A stretch of 64,000 nucleotides of DNA from assembly GCA_016709765.1 (NCBI GenBank), contig JADJMD010000016.1, positions 139,219 to 203,218 on the forward strand. The letters are read 5' to 3'. Made by a program: the position numbers and the translations under genes. The stretch's first letter is position 1; each line of letters begins with the position of its first letter. Positions 18,827 to 26,905 of this stretch are shown here, in pieces. Below the pieces are notes generated by a model. The model was not told the origin of the DNA, searched no databases, and saw only the letters and a program-made list of their open reading frames with translations. Source of the DNA: Ignavibacteriales bacterium (lineage in GTDB: Bacteria; Bacteroidota; Ignavibacteria; Ignavibacteriales; Ignavibacteriaceae).

Positions 18827-20737
18827 ATGAAAAAAACAATATACACTCTGCTATCCTTTTTGTTGGTGTCGCAAATATGTTTTGCACAGTTGTATCAACA
18901 AAACAGAGAAGTAAGTCCTAATATTAAGAATAGTCAATTGGACCAACAGGATAAACACGTACCGATAATTGACTGGAAAATACAGGGAAAGAGTTCTCTC
19001 GAATTCTCAACCTCAAGAATTCCAGACAGGCTCAAGAGTGGAAATGATAACCTTGATGTTAATAATACATTATATCCTTTTCTCAATGATAGATCTTATC
19101 CCAACAGACATAAAACAAACCTTCAGCGAACCAATAAGACGTTATCCCCCCCATCACAGATCTATGTGATTGATACCGCAATTGTTATAAGCACACAGGA
19201 TACAACCAGGCATCTATATTCTTTTAATGCCAGCGCTAAAAGAACTTTCGATATGATGCAAAAATTGATTGATGGTCTTTGGGTGGATACTGTTCGCCAT
19301 TCAAATACATACGATGCAAATAATAATATACTCAACGATTGGTTTGAGTATTGGGAAAACGGTCAATGGCTGAATAGCTCTCGGGACACATACACCTATG
19401 ATACAAACAACAATATGCTCTCCGAGTTGCACGAGTCTTGGGAGAATGGTCAATTGTTTTATAGTGATCAGCACACTTATACATATGATACAAACAACAA
19501 TATGCTTTCAGAATTGTACGAGCATTTGGAAAATGGTCTATTGGATCGGTTTGAATATACTTACACCTATGATGCAAGCAATAATAGGCTTACAGAATTT
19601 TTCGAGTCTTGGTGGAACGGCCAATTGGAGGGTAGGCATCGAGGAACCTATACTTATGATACTAATAACAATAGGCTGTCATCTCTATACGAAGAGTGGT
19701 TGAACGGGCAATGGGTGTATTTCTCGTTGATCACACTCACCTATGATGCGAGCAACAATATGCTATCATCTCAATTTGAGCAATGGGAGAACAATCAATG
19801 GGTGCTTAGCATTCGGTACACGCTCACCTATGATGCGAGCAATAATATACTCTCAAAACTGGATGAGTCTTGGGAGAATGGTCAGTTGTCTAATAGATAT
19901 CGGCACACATACACATATGATGTTAATAACAATAGACTCTCTTCTCACACAGAACAATGGGAGAATGATCAATGGGTGAATTTGTACCGCAATACATATA
20001 CCTATGATGGTCAAGGAAATATGCTATCCGAGTTGTCAGAGCAATTTGAGAATGGTCTGTGGGTGGAGAGCCATAAGTACACTTACACATATGATACGAA
20101 CAACAATTTGCTTACAAATTTATACGAGTCTTGGGAAAATGGTCAATTGGTGGATGGATGGCGGAACACTTACACATACAATGAGAATAACAATATGCTC
20201 ATAAATTTGTATGAGCATTGGTTAAATGGCCATTGGGTGAATATCTCTCGGTACAGCTTCGCGTATAATGCTCAAGGAAATCTGTTTTCTTGCTGGTACC
20301 ACACTTGGGATGGAGTATCTTGGATACCTACTGATTTTCCTAGTGGAAGAGGATGGGGTTGGTATAGCATCTATGACAGCGCAGGCAACATCTATAGATA
20401 CCAGGGTTACAATTTCACGCTCTTGTACAAGATTATAGTAACTGGAGTTATGAATGAGGGTAGTAACATTGTGGCTACATACTCTTTATCACAGAACTAT
20501 CCTAACCCTTTTAACCCGACAACTAAAATTCAATTTTCAATTCCAAAATCAAATAAAGTAGTAATAAAAGTATTCGATATTCTAGGGACTGAGATTGAAA
20601 CTGTAGTCAATAAAGAAAAACCTGTTGGCACTTATGAACTAAACTGGAATGCATCCAATCTTCCAAGCGGAGTTTATTTCTATCAATTAAGAGCAGGAAA
20701 TTTTGTGCAAACAAGAAAAATGATTTTACTAAAATAA
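18827..20737 (+). CDS. Secreted 29-residue-repeat (YD-like) protein with T9SS tail
   Basis: A 636-residue exported protein; ATG 18827 follows AGGTGAAAGCT, and the signal peptide ends near FAQ (residue 21). Residues about 159-476 are eleven tandem units of 29 residues (one of 28) with the consensus TYTYD.NNNMLSEL.E.WENGQWV...R, followed by one degenerate unit. The TYTYD.NN pattern resembles YD/RHS-type repeats, which build beta-rich shells or rods. No RHS core or toxin domain is attached. The sorting tail (LSQNYPNPFNPTTKIQFSIP to KMILLK) is of a different lineage from the three upstream tails. An adhesin or surface-fibre role is an inference. Confidence 0.85.
   Translation: MKKTIYTLLSFLLVSQICFAQLYQQNREVSPNIKNSQLDQQDKHVPIIDWKIQGKSSLEFSTSRIPDRLKSGNDNLDVNNTLYPFLNDRSYPNRHKTNLQRTNKTLSPPSQIYVIDTAIVISTQDTTRHLYSFNASAKRTFDMMQKLIDGLWVDTVRHSNTYDANNNILNDWFEYWENGQWLNSSRDTYTYDTNNNMLSELHESWENGQLFYSDQHTYTYDTNNNMLSELYEHLENGLLDRFEYTYTYDASNNRLTEFFESWWNGQLEGRHRGTYTYDTNNNRLSSLYEEWLNGQWVYFSLITLTYDASNNMLSSQFEQWENNQWVLSIRYTLTYDASNNILSKLDESWENGQLSNRYRHTYTYDVNNNRLSSHTEQWENDQWVNLYRNTYTYDGQGNMLSELSEQFENGLWVESHKYTYTYDTNNNLLTNLYESWENGQLVDGWRNTYTYNENNNMLINLYEHWLNGHWVNISRYSFAYNAQGNLFSCWYHTWDGVSWIPTDFPSGRGWGWYSIYDSAGNIYRYQGYNFTLLYKIIVTGVMNEGSNIVATYSLSQNYPNPFNPTTKIQFSIPKSNKVVIKVFDILGTEIETVVNKEKPVGTYELNWNASNLPSGVYFYQLRAGNFVQTRKMILLK
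19301..20254 (+). repeat. Eleven tandem ~87-base coding repeats
   Basis: Each unit codes 29 residues (one unit is 28). The wordings TATGATAC.AACAACAATATGCT and TGGGAGAATGGTCAATGG-type recur with substitutions but without frame loss, so copy number is likely to vary by recombination between strains. Confidence 0.85.
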
Positions 20738-20747
20738 AGAACATTCG

Positions 20748-20788
20748 GGGTGTTCAATCATTCTGAAGACATTAGCGACTGAACACCC
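20748..20788 (+). terminator. Long-loop inverted repeat after the repeat-protein gene
   Basis: GGGTGTTCA (20748-20756) and TGAACACCC (20780-20788) can pair around a 23-base loop. There is no T run after it, so termination is only a guess. Confidence 0.45.
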
Positions 20789-20826
20789 TGTTAAATAATC
20801 ATTATTAATTTATTAGGAGGTTCGTT

Positions 20827-21288
20827 ATGAAAAAGTTATGTGTTCTTCTTGTTTTATTAGCACCATTTTTTTTGGTGTTAAATATTGAAGCGCAACAATG
20901 GTCTGCAGAGCAGCAGGAAGTCTGGAAAACTATTGACGCTTCGTGGCAAGCCGCTAAGGATGGTAAGGTCTGGGTTGAAGAATTTGTTCACCCTGATGGT
21001 ATAAGTTGGGGTTATTCTTCACCGATGCCCCGAGACAAAGCAACCATGATTCGTTGGTCAAAGGCTTATAAATCAATTACAAAGATTCTGGAATATCAAA
21101 TTTTTCCACTTTCAATTGTAGTAAAGGGAGATGTGGCAATTGCTCATTATTATTATCGTGAGCTTGACGAATCATATGACGGAAAAAAAGAATCAGAAAA
21201 TGCTCGCGTTACAGAAACTTGGTATAAAGAAGGTAACAAATGGCTGCTATTAAGCTGGCATAGTGGTAAGGATAAAACTAAGGAATAA
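20827..21288 (+). CDS. Exported SnoaL/DUF4440-like (NTF2 fold) protein
   Basis: A 153-residue protein with a signal peptide (MKKLCVLLVLLAPFFLVLNIEAQ) preceded by a strong ribosome-binding site (TTAGGAGGTTCGTT then ATG). The mature part has the pattern of NTF2-like nuclear/SnoaL proteins: helix with WKTIDASWQAAKDGKVWVEEFV, then strands including VVKGDVAIAHYYYRELD and ENARVTETWYKEGNKWLLLSWHSG. These small cone-shaped folds bind or isomerise small ligands, or act as association domains; nothing here fixes the ligand. It stands alone between the T9SS array and a cytochrome gene, with its own terminator at 21327. Confidence 0.8.
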   Translation: MKKLCVLLVLLAPFFLVLNIEAQQWSAEQQEVWKTIDASWQAAKDGKVWVEEFVHPDGISWGYSSPMPRDKATMIRWSKAYKSITKILEYQIFPLSIVVKGDVAIAHYYYRELDESYDGKKESENARVTETWYKEGNKWLLLSWHSGKDKTKE

Positions 21289-21326
21289 GTAGATAAAAAA
21301 AACTTAAATAGATGAGCATTATTAAA

Positions 21327-21365
21327 GCCTCTATCAATAAATTTGTTAGGGGCACCTTTTTTTTT
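21327..21365 (+). terminator. Rho-independent terminator after the NTF2-like gene
   Basis: GCCTCTA (21327-21333) pairs with TAGGGGC (21347-21353) with one G-T pair, followed by ACC and nine T. Confidence 0.75.
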
Positions 21366-21653
21366 ATCAAATTAAGCGATTCAGTTACCTCCAAGTAATA
21401 TCAAAAATGACAGTACAGATTATTTAAAAAACCTAAAAATATTATCAAAAACCTCAATTGCCATAAAAATCCAAAAGATCGCAAGAATTTTCCTAACGCA
21501 CATTTCTAAAAAGCTTTAATTTTGCAATTCGCATAATTATTCTTTTGCTAAGATTATCAATCTACTTTCGCTTTCTGCCAGTTTAATCTAAACATTGATT
21601 TACGTATGCCGTCATTTAAATAACTAATTTATCATCATTAAGGAGGCAACCTT
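21366..21653. other. Gene-free stretch, probable promoter region of the cytochrome gene
   Basis: About 290 bases of AT-rich sequence with no supported gene on either strand. It ends with AAGGAGGCAACCTT directly before the ATG at 21654, a near-perfect ribosome-binding site. No clear repeat or operator was seen. Confidence 0.5.
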
Positions 21654-22253
21654 ATGAAGAGTAAACTGTTTCTTGCAATCCCAACTGCAATAATAATAGT
21701 GTTGGTTTTTTCACAAATTAACTGCTCTGGTAGAGAAGAGAATAAACCTCTGTCACAACAGGAATTAATTTCACGCGGTAAATATTTAGTAACCACTGGT
21801 GGTTGTTCTGATTGTCATACTCCTAAAATTTATACCGCAAATGGACCAGTACCTGATTCAACAAGAAGTCTTTCCGGTTTTCAAAAGGGAGAAAAACTTC
21901 CGGTCCTGGATGTTAAGTATTTTACACCCGGTAATTGGGTGGCTACAGAAAGTAATTTTTCTGCCTGGGTTGGGCCGTGGGGAATTTCATATGCCGCAAA
22001 TCTAACTCCCGATAATGCAACTGGAATTGGAGCGGTAACAGAAGAAATGTTTATAAAATCTCTTAGAGAAGGAAAACTTAAAGGTGTCGGTAGACCATTA
22101 CTTCCTCCAATGCCTTGGCAGACTATGGGTCAAATGACAGATCAGGATCTTAAAGCTATGTATACTTATCTAAAATCCATTAAACCTATTCATAACGAAG
22201 TTCCGCAGCCCACACCACCGGATAAGATGGCGGAAATGTTAGCGGGTAAATAG
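21654..22253 (+). CDS. Monohaem c-type cytochrome lipoprotein
   Basis: A 199-residue exported cytochrome. The N-terminal hydrophobic segment ends in a lipobox-like site at Cys24 (FSQINCSG), so it is probably a lipoprotein. One haem site, Cys51-Ser-Asp-Cys-His55, follows ISRGKYLVTTGG; the likely axial Met is in LLPPMPWQTM, with the class I C-terminal helix LKAMYTYLKSIKPI. The spacing between haem site and Met is long, as in the cytochromes found beside sugar or alcohol dehydrogenases. It probably carries electrons in the periplasm or on a membrane surface. It is followed after 45 bases by a small dimeric-barrel gene; the two may be co-transcribed. Confidence 0.88.
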   Translation: MKSKLFLAIPTAIIIVLVFSQINCSGREENKPLSQQELISRGKYLVTTGGCSDCHTPKIYTANGPVPDSTRSLSGFQKGEKLPVLDVKYFTPGNWVATESNFSAWVGPWGISYAANLTPDNATGIGAVTEEMFIKSLREGKLKGVGRPLLPPMPWQTMGQMTDQDLKAMYTYLKSIKPIHNEVPQPTPPDKMAEMLAGK

Positions 22254-22298
22254 TTTATATAATTCACTAAGTAGAAAAACAATTATGCAGGAGTTTAT

Positions 22299-22589
22299 AT
22301 GTATTTGGTCAGAGACACTTTTAATTGCAAACCAGGTAAAGCAAAAGAATTAGTAAATAAATTCAAACAGACAATTCCTTTTATGGAAGAACAGCACCTT
22401 AAGAATGTTAGAATTATGACCGATATAGTTTCAAATTACTGGACGGTTGTTCTTGAAGGTGAAGTCAATAATTTAGCCGAATTTGAAAATCAAAAAGGCT
22501 TTACATCCCAGGAAAAAGTTAAGGAAATAATGGCAGGTTATATGGATCTTGTTGAAGGGGGTAAGCGAGAAATATTTCAAATTGAGTAA
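22299..22589 (+). CDS. Small dimeric alpha-beta barrel protein
   Basis: A 96-residue cytoplasmic protein without signal, starting at ATG 22299 after CAGGAGTTTAT. The sequence alternates strand-helix-strand (MYLVRDTFNCKPGKAKELVNKFKQ, then NYWTVVLEGEVNNLAEFE) as in NIPSNAP/EthD/antibiotic-monooxygenase-like ferredoxin folds, which act as dimers. No catalytic residue set can be named. It lies after the cytochrome gene and shares a two-way terminator with the convergent VIT/VWA gene. Confidence 0.7.
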   Translation: MYLVRDTFNCKPGKAKELVNKFKQTIPFMEEQHLKNVRIMTDIVSNYWTVVLEGEVNNLAEFENQKGFTSQEKVKEIMAGYMDLVEGGKREIFQIE

Positions 22590-22595
22590 TAGAAA

Positions 22596-22627
22596 TATCC
22601 CCTATCGATAAAAATCGGTAGGGGATA
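22596..22627. terminator. Bidirectional terminator between convergent genes
   Basis: TATCCCCTATCGAT (22596-22609) pairs with ATCGGTAGGGGATA (22614-22627), 14 pairs with one G-T, loop AAAA. It lies between stops at 22589 (+) and 22632 (-). Confidence 0.85.
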
Positions 22628-22631
22628 ATGT

Positions 22632-24824
22632 TTACTCATAAATTTCATAAAAAATATTGTTAAAATAAAATTTCACATTCTGTCCGAGTGCAAGAAATTG
22701 TGCTGTCTCCGGTTCTTTATTTAGCAGTTTAAAGTATTCATCAGAATTAAATTGTATCCTAACTTTATTTGCATTTCTTTGATTTTGCAACTCACTATCA
22801 ACCCAAAACTTATCCTGCTGATAAACAGCTCTTCCTAAAACATTTTTTACTTGCTGGGTAAGGTTTCTTTTATTGCCTTCAGAATCTGTGTAAGACAATC
22901 TTTCTTTCCCTTGTTGGGTTTGCTTATAGTTTGAAGCAGAATTTAGACTTTGAAATTCTTTACTCACCTCAACACTGCCTCTACCACTTATATCATTCAT
23001 CCTAAAATAATCTGCTTCATTTCGTTTTTTCAATTCGGGTCTTGGTGCAAGAGATTGCAGACCATCAATTAATCTTCCTCCACGAACTCTGATGTCTTCG
23101 TCTTCCATAATTAAGTAGCTTGTGTATGGCGTTATTATTCCATGTTCACGTGCCAGTGTTGTAACTTCATCAATCAATTCTTTGCTCTCACCGTTCAACC
23201 GAATAATATCAAGCAGATATCCAATTCTTCTTGAAGCCCAAAGTAATGGGATGAAATTATAATCTTCATTTTTAGGATCAAGTTTTTCATTTAGTGAAAA
23301 CTGCTTACTTTGTCCGTTTAGTTTTCCATTTAGAGTAATCTTTACATTTCCCACTCCCTTAAATCTTCCAAACACCAGTAGGTTGGATCCTTTAAATAAA
23401 TCGGGTAAATCTTTTGGATAGGTTTGATAAACTTCAACATTGTTAAAATCTAAATTCAAATTGCTTAGAACAGGGGATTGGATTTTATCATAAAAATTTG
23501 AAACCTTAACTTCAATATCTTCTTCGTCACCTACATAAGTCCGCCATGCCTTAGTAGCCTCCGTCAATCTATCAAGAAGGTGAGTGTTAATTTCATTCCC
23601 AATTCCAAAAGTAAATATTCTGGATTTGTACTTATTTATGTCCAAAATTCTCTTGATTAGTTTATCATCATTCATTTCGCCAATAGTTGGTTTGCCATCT
23701 GTAAGAAAAACTAAAAAATGAGGGCGATTAGATTCTTTGTAGTTCTTGAATGCTAGATTGAAAGCTTCTTCTATGTTTGTACCACCGATTGCTTGAAGAT
23801 CATTTATAAATTTTTTGGCTTCATTAATATTTTTCTTTTCAGCTTTTTCTAAAGAATTATATAACGAGTATGCCTCTGTTGAAAATCGTATGATATTAAA
23901 ATAATCACCAGCATTTAAGTTATTAACACAATATAAAAGTGCTTTCTTTGCCTGCTCTAACTTTTCGCCGCTCATACTTCCTGAAACATCAAGAATAAAA
24001 GTAATGTCTTTATTTTCAATATTAGCCCTATCAATTTCAATCGATGGTGACGCGCTTAATAAAAAATATCCATCTTCGCTTCCTGATTTGTAAGTTAAAA
24101 TAGATAATCCGACTGTAGATGAATTTTTTGAAAAGTATATTTTGAAATCGGTATCTGGTGTAGTGTTATCGTCTTCAAAAGAGATAACAGAATGATTGTC
24201 ACTTTTATTTACAATATCAACTTCATGAGTAGGGCAGTAGATGTTTTTAAGTTTATCGTCAGATTTTAAATCTATCTTAACGGAAACATTTTTTAGTGGT
24301 TTTGCAGAAAATTTTTCGGTGTTAAGCGGATAAATGTATTCAAATAAATTGTTATCAGATTCTAATAACTGTGTATAACTTATTGATATCTTCTTTTCAC
24401 TTTTTGGTTCGATAGGGAAGATGCGCAGCTTAAAAATATTTTGTTCACTGTATTCAAGCAAAGCAGGGTCGCGCATTTGTCTAACAATATCTTCATAAAT
24501 CTTTCTTGCTTTATCGGAATCAAGTAATTCAGCTTTTGTTTCCTTTCCATTTATAACCATTGTAAAGTTGTTAATCACAGCTCCTTTTGGAATTGGGAAG
24601 ATGTAAAACCCTTCCAACTGAAAGTTTGATGGATTATAAAATGATTGATCAATTGTGGTGACTGCTGATTGTCCATCAATCTTAACATCAACTTTGTGGT
24701 AAACAACCTCTAGAGGAAAAGGATTTGGTAATGGATTGGGACGGAGAATAACTATGAAGCCATCAGCGAAAGAATGATTGTTCAGCAAAAAGATTAGAAC
24801 GATTAGAGATATTTTTTTTAACAT
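22632..24824 (-). CDS. Exported VIT + VWA domain protein
   Basis: A 730-residue protein with a signal peptide, a VIT domain (about 30-150; FYNPSNFQLEGFYIFPIPKGA, TKAELLDSDKARKIYEDIV) and a von Willebrand A domain (about 270-450). The metal-ion site is complete: DVSGSMSG supplies DxSxS, IGGTNIEEAF the Thr and VFLTDGKPT the Asp. A C-terminal beta part follows with SYTDSEGNKRN and a KFWVDSELQ segment. The inter-alpha-trypsin-inhibitor-like layout occurs in many bacterial surface proteins and is thought to bind protein partners through divalent metal; no enzyme activity is implied. A second VWA protein is encoded just upstream on the same strand, separated by a palindromic repeat. Confidence 0.9.
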   Translation of the reverse strand: MLKKISLIVLIFLLNNHSFADGFIVILRPNPLPNPFPLEVVYHKVDVKIDGQSAVTTIDQSFYNPSNFQLEGFYIFPIPKGAVINNFTMVINGKETKAELLDSDKARKIYEDIVRQMRDPALLEYSEQNIFKLRIFPIEPKSEKKISISYTQLLESDNNLFEYIYPLNTEKFSAKPLKNVSVKIDLKSDDKLKNIYCPTHEVDIVNKSDNHSVISFEDDNTTPDTDFKIYFSKNSSTVGLSILTYKSGSEDGYFLLSASPSIEIDRANIENKDITFILDVSGSMSGEKLEQAKKALLYCVNNLNAGDYFNIIRFSTEAYSLYNSLEKAEKKNINEAKKFINDLQAIGGTNIEEAFNLAFKNYKESNRPHFLVFLTDGKPTIGEMNDDKLIKRILDINKYKSRIFTFGIGNEINTHLLDRLTEATKAWRTYVGDEEDIEVKVSNFYDKIQSPVLSNLNLDFNNVEVYQTYPKDLPDLFKGSNLLVFGRFKGVGNVKITLNGKLNGQSKQFSLNEKLDPKNEDYNFIPLLWASRRIGYLLDIIRLNGESKELIDEVTTLAREHGIITPYTSYLIMEDEDIRVRGGRLIDGLQSLAPRPELKKRNEADYFRMNDISGRGSVEVSKEFQSLNSASNYKQTQQGKERLSYTDSEGNKRNLTQQVKNVLGRAVYQQDKFWVDSELQNQRNANKVRIQFNSDEYFKLLNKEPETAQFLALGQNVKFYFNNIFYEIYE

Positions 24825-24842
24825 TTCTTCACCTTTTGTAGT

Positions 24843-24905
24843 GTTATCCCGAATTTGTTTCAGGATCTAACCATTAAAGAGATGCTGAAACATGTTCAGC
24901 ATGAC
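24843..24905. repeat. Palindromic intergenic repeat element (REP-like)
   Basis: Two imperfect inverted 26-base halves, 24843-24868 (GTTATCCCGAATTTGTTTCA...) and 24880-24905 (AGATGCTGAAACATGTTCAG...), separated by 11 bases. Allowing about seven mismatches they pair along their whole length. It sits between the two VWA genes. Confidence 0.65.
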
Positions 24906-24915
24906 TATATTGTAA

Positions 24916-26041
24916 TTATTCAAACTTATAATTTCTTTGTTTTGCCTGTTCACGAATTGTCTTAATCATAACGGCATCAAGTGTGTTTTCATTTTTATTC
25001 TCAAGAAGCTTTTTGGCAACATATTTACTACGTTCTTCATTTAGTTTATTGATTTGATTCTGTAATTTTCCTCTTTCCTTACTCATTTTATCAACATATG
25101 CTTTTCTTTCTTGTTGATTCATCTTTTTCATTTCGTCTGGCAATTCTTCATCCTTTAGTTCTTCAATCTTAACTGTACCATCTTTTTTTGCATCAACTAA
25201 ATCCCAGGTAGAATTTTTTATACTGTCCTCCGGACTTTGTAACTGATCGTTGAACCATAACTTCATTGCTTAAGCCAATTGAGTTTGCATCTTGTTCAGC
25301 TTGCAGTTCTTTTTTCTCTTTTCCAAAATTTCCAAAAGCTATGTAAGTTTTATTTAATTCTTGGCCAAGCTTTACAATCTCATGATCTTGTGGTGCATCA
25401 ATGTGTACTATTTCAGCATTCTGATCAATATTCATATATTTTCCATCGGAGATATCCGCACCATCTTTCCACATTGTCTGGATACCCTCATCATAATTCC
25501 CACAGAATATTGTATTTACCACGATTCCATTTTTTACAGCTTCTTTACAAGCTTTCTTATAATCGATGTCTCCCTGTGTGAACGGTTCGTTACCTGCGAT
25601 AAAAATTATTTTAAGTTCGTCGTTAGATTTGTTCCACTGTAGATTGTTAACCGCATTAAGAATAACTTTTCCACAAAATTCTTCACCACCATTAGTTTTA
25701 AGTTTGAACAGCTCATCGGAGATTTTATCAAGATCTTGAGTGAAAGGTACGATGTTTCTTAAATGCCCTTCTTGTGAAGGGATTGCATCTTTTCCGTATT
25801 CATAAAGCGCCACGTAAAGATCAACCGGATGCCGATCCTTTTTTGTTGTAGCAAGTTCATTTACAATTTTCCATAATTGGCTTTTTGCCTGATCAATCAA
25901 ACCATCCATACTGTTGCTCGTATCTAATAACAAAGCAAGTTGAATGGAATTATTTTTCGTAATTATATTTTGAGGAATTTGATTTGAAAACAGATTAGTT
26001 GATGTGACAACTAAAAAAATCAAAGCTAATAAATATTTCAT
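24916..26041 (-). CDS. Exported VWA-domain protein, one frameshift
   Basis: Signal peptide (1-20) followed by a VWA domain whose metal site starts at Asp40 (LLLDTSNSMDG; DxSxS). Later parts include KTNGGEEFCGKVILNAV and FIAGNEPFTQGDIDYKKAC, a pattern of a Bacteroidota family in which a VWA domain is joined to a charged helical tail. The first frame runs from 26041 and stops at 25193-25195, but at about 25210-25216 the other frame gives NSTWDLVDAKKDG and then a coiled, Lys/Glu-rich helix to the stop at 24916. A run of six A (minus strand) where five are needed explains the break. The helical tail (MNQQERKAYVDKMSKERGKL) is intact. Role unknown; periplasmic partner binding is likely. Confidence 0.85.
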
Positions 26042-26151
26042 TTTAACCTCCGTATTGGATAATCAATTAAATAATCTGTTGCTTTGACTATATCAAAATT
26101 AGCTTTGTTCCAGAAATGAAAAAGAAATATTAAAAGAGAAAGATTTATGAC

Positions 26152-26888
26152 CTATTTGATTTCAAAATCAAAATAAGTTTTTGGAAATGGCTCATTTCTT
26201 AAAGTAAAATGCCACCATTCTTCGGCAAGATTATTAAATCCATATTTGTCCATCAAACTTCTTAGTAAAAGTCTATTTGCCCTTTGCTGTGGATCGATGT
26301 CTGGATTCTCTGAATGTGATAATTGATTAAAACAATCAAAACCTGTTCCCATATCAATGCTGTTATCTTTAAATCTTTCTTCTACAGATTTATAACATTC
26401 GCATTGCTCATTAACATCATATTCAGGTTGCTCTGAAATGGGAATAGGAACAATTGTCAAATCGATTGTACTACCTCGGCTGTGCCCGGATTTTTCTGCA
26501 ATATATCCATCGATAAATAAATTACTTTTATTAACAGTTGGATAAAATTCTTTTTTTGTAAGAGTGTCGGATAAATCTTTTGCCCATCTAACAAAATGAT
26601 CAACTGCTTTTTGTGGGCGATATGCATCGTAAATTTTTAAAGATAAATTAAATTTTTTAAGTTCAGCTTGTACTCGTGAAATTGAATCAGCAGCGGTTTG
26701 GGTGATGTAACATTTTTCACTTATATATCCATCAACAGGAACTCCGAGAAAATTATGATTTGTTAAATAGCGAAGATCTAAAATTATATCCGGAATTACT
26801 TCGCGGATTTCAACAAATCCATCAGGAATATTCTGGGAATAAAACTGATATGATAAAACAATAAAAAATATTAGAATTAATTTTTCAT
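26152..26888 (-). CDS. D-alanyl-D-alanine dipeptidase, VanX/DdpX family
   Basis: Zinc dipeptidase that splits D-Ala-D-Ala. The metal and catalytic motifs are present: SGHSRGSTIDLT supplies the His and Asp ligands and LAEEWWHFTLR the catalytic Glu and last His; DAYRPQKAVDHF is the other hallmark. The start is uncertain. The frame stays open upstream to 26967 inside the cytochrome gene, but at 26886-26888 there is an ATG whose frame would read MKKLILIFFIVLSYQFYSQ, a perfect signal peptide, if one A were added to the A5 run at 26881-26885. I therefore place the start there. It is the last gene of the cytochrome operon. No vanR/S/H/A genes are near, so a role in peptidoglycan turnover or D-Ala-D-Ala use is more likely than glycopeptide resistance. 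Confidence 0.82.
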
Positions 26889-26905
26889 TACTTAAAGATA
26901 AAAAA

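Noticed and set aside
19332..20204. Several overlapping frames on both strands inside the repeat gene
   Set aside because: They arise because the 87-base repeat keeps stops out of other frames; their sequence is Met/Thr/Ile-rich without any family.
19301..20254. Possible CRISPR array from regular repeats
   Set aside because: The repeats are 87 bases, keep a protein frame, vary at codon third positions and have no unique spacers.
26152..26888. Glycopeptide resistance
   Set aside because: Only a VanX-like dipeptidase is present; no VanH, VanA-type ligase or VanRS neighbours.
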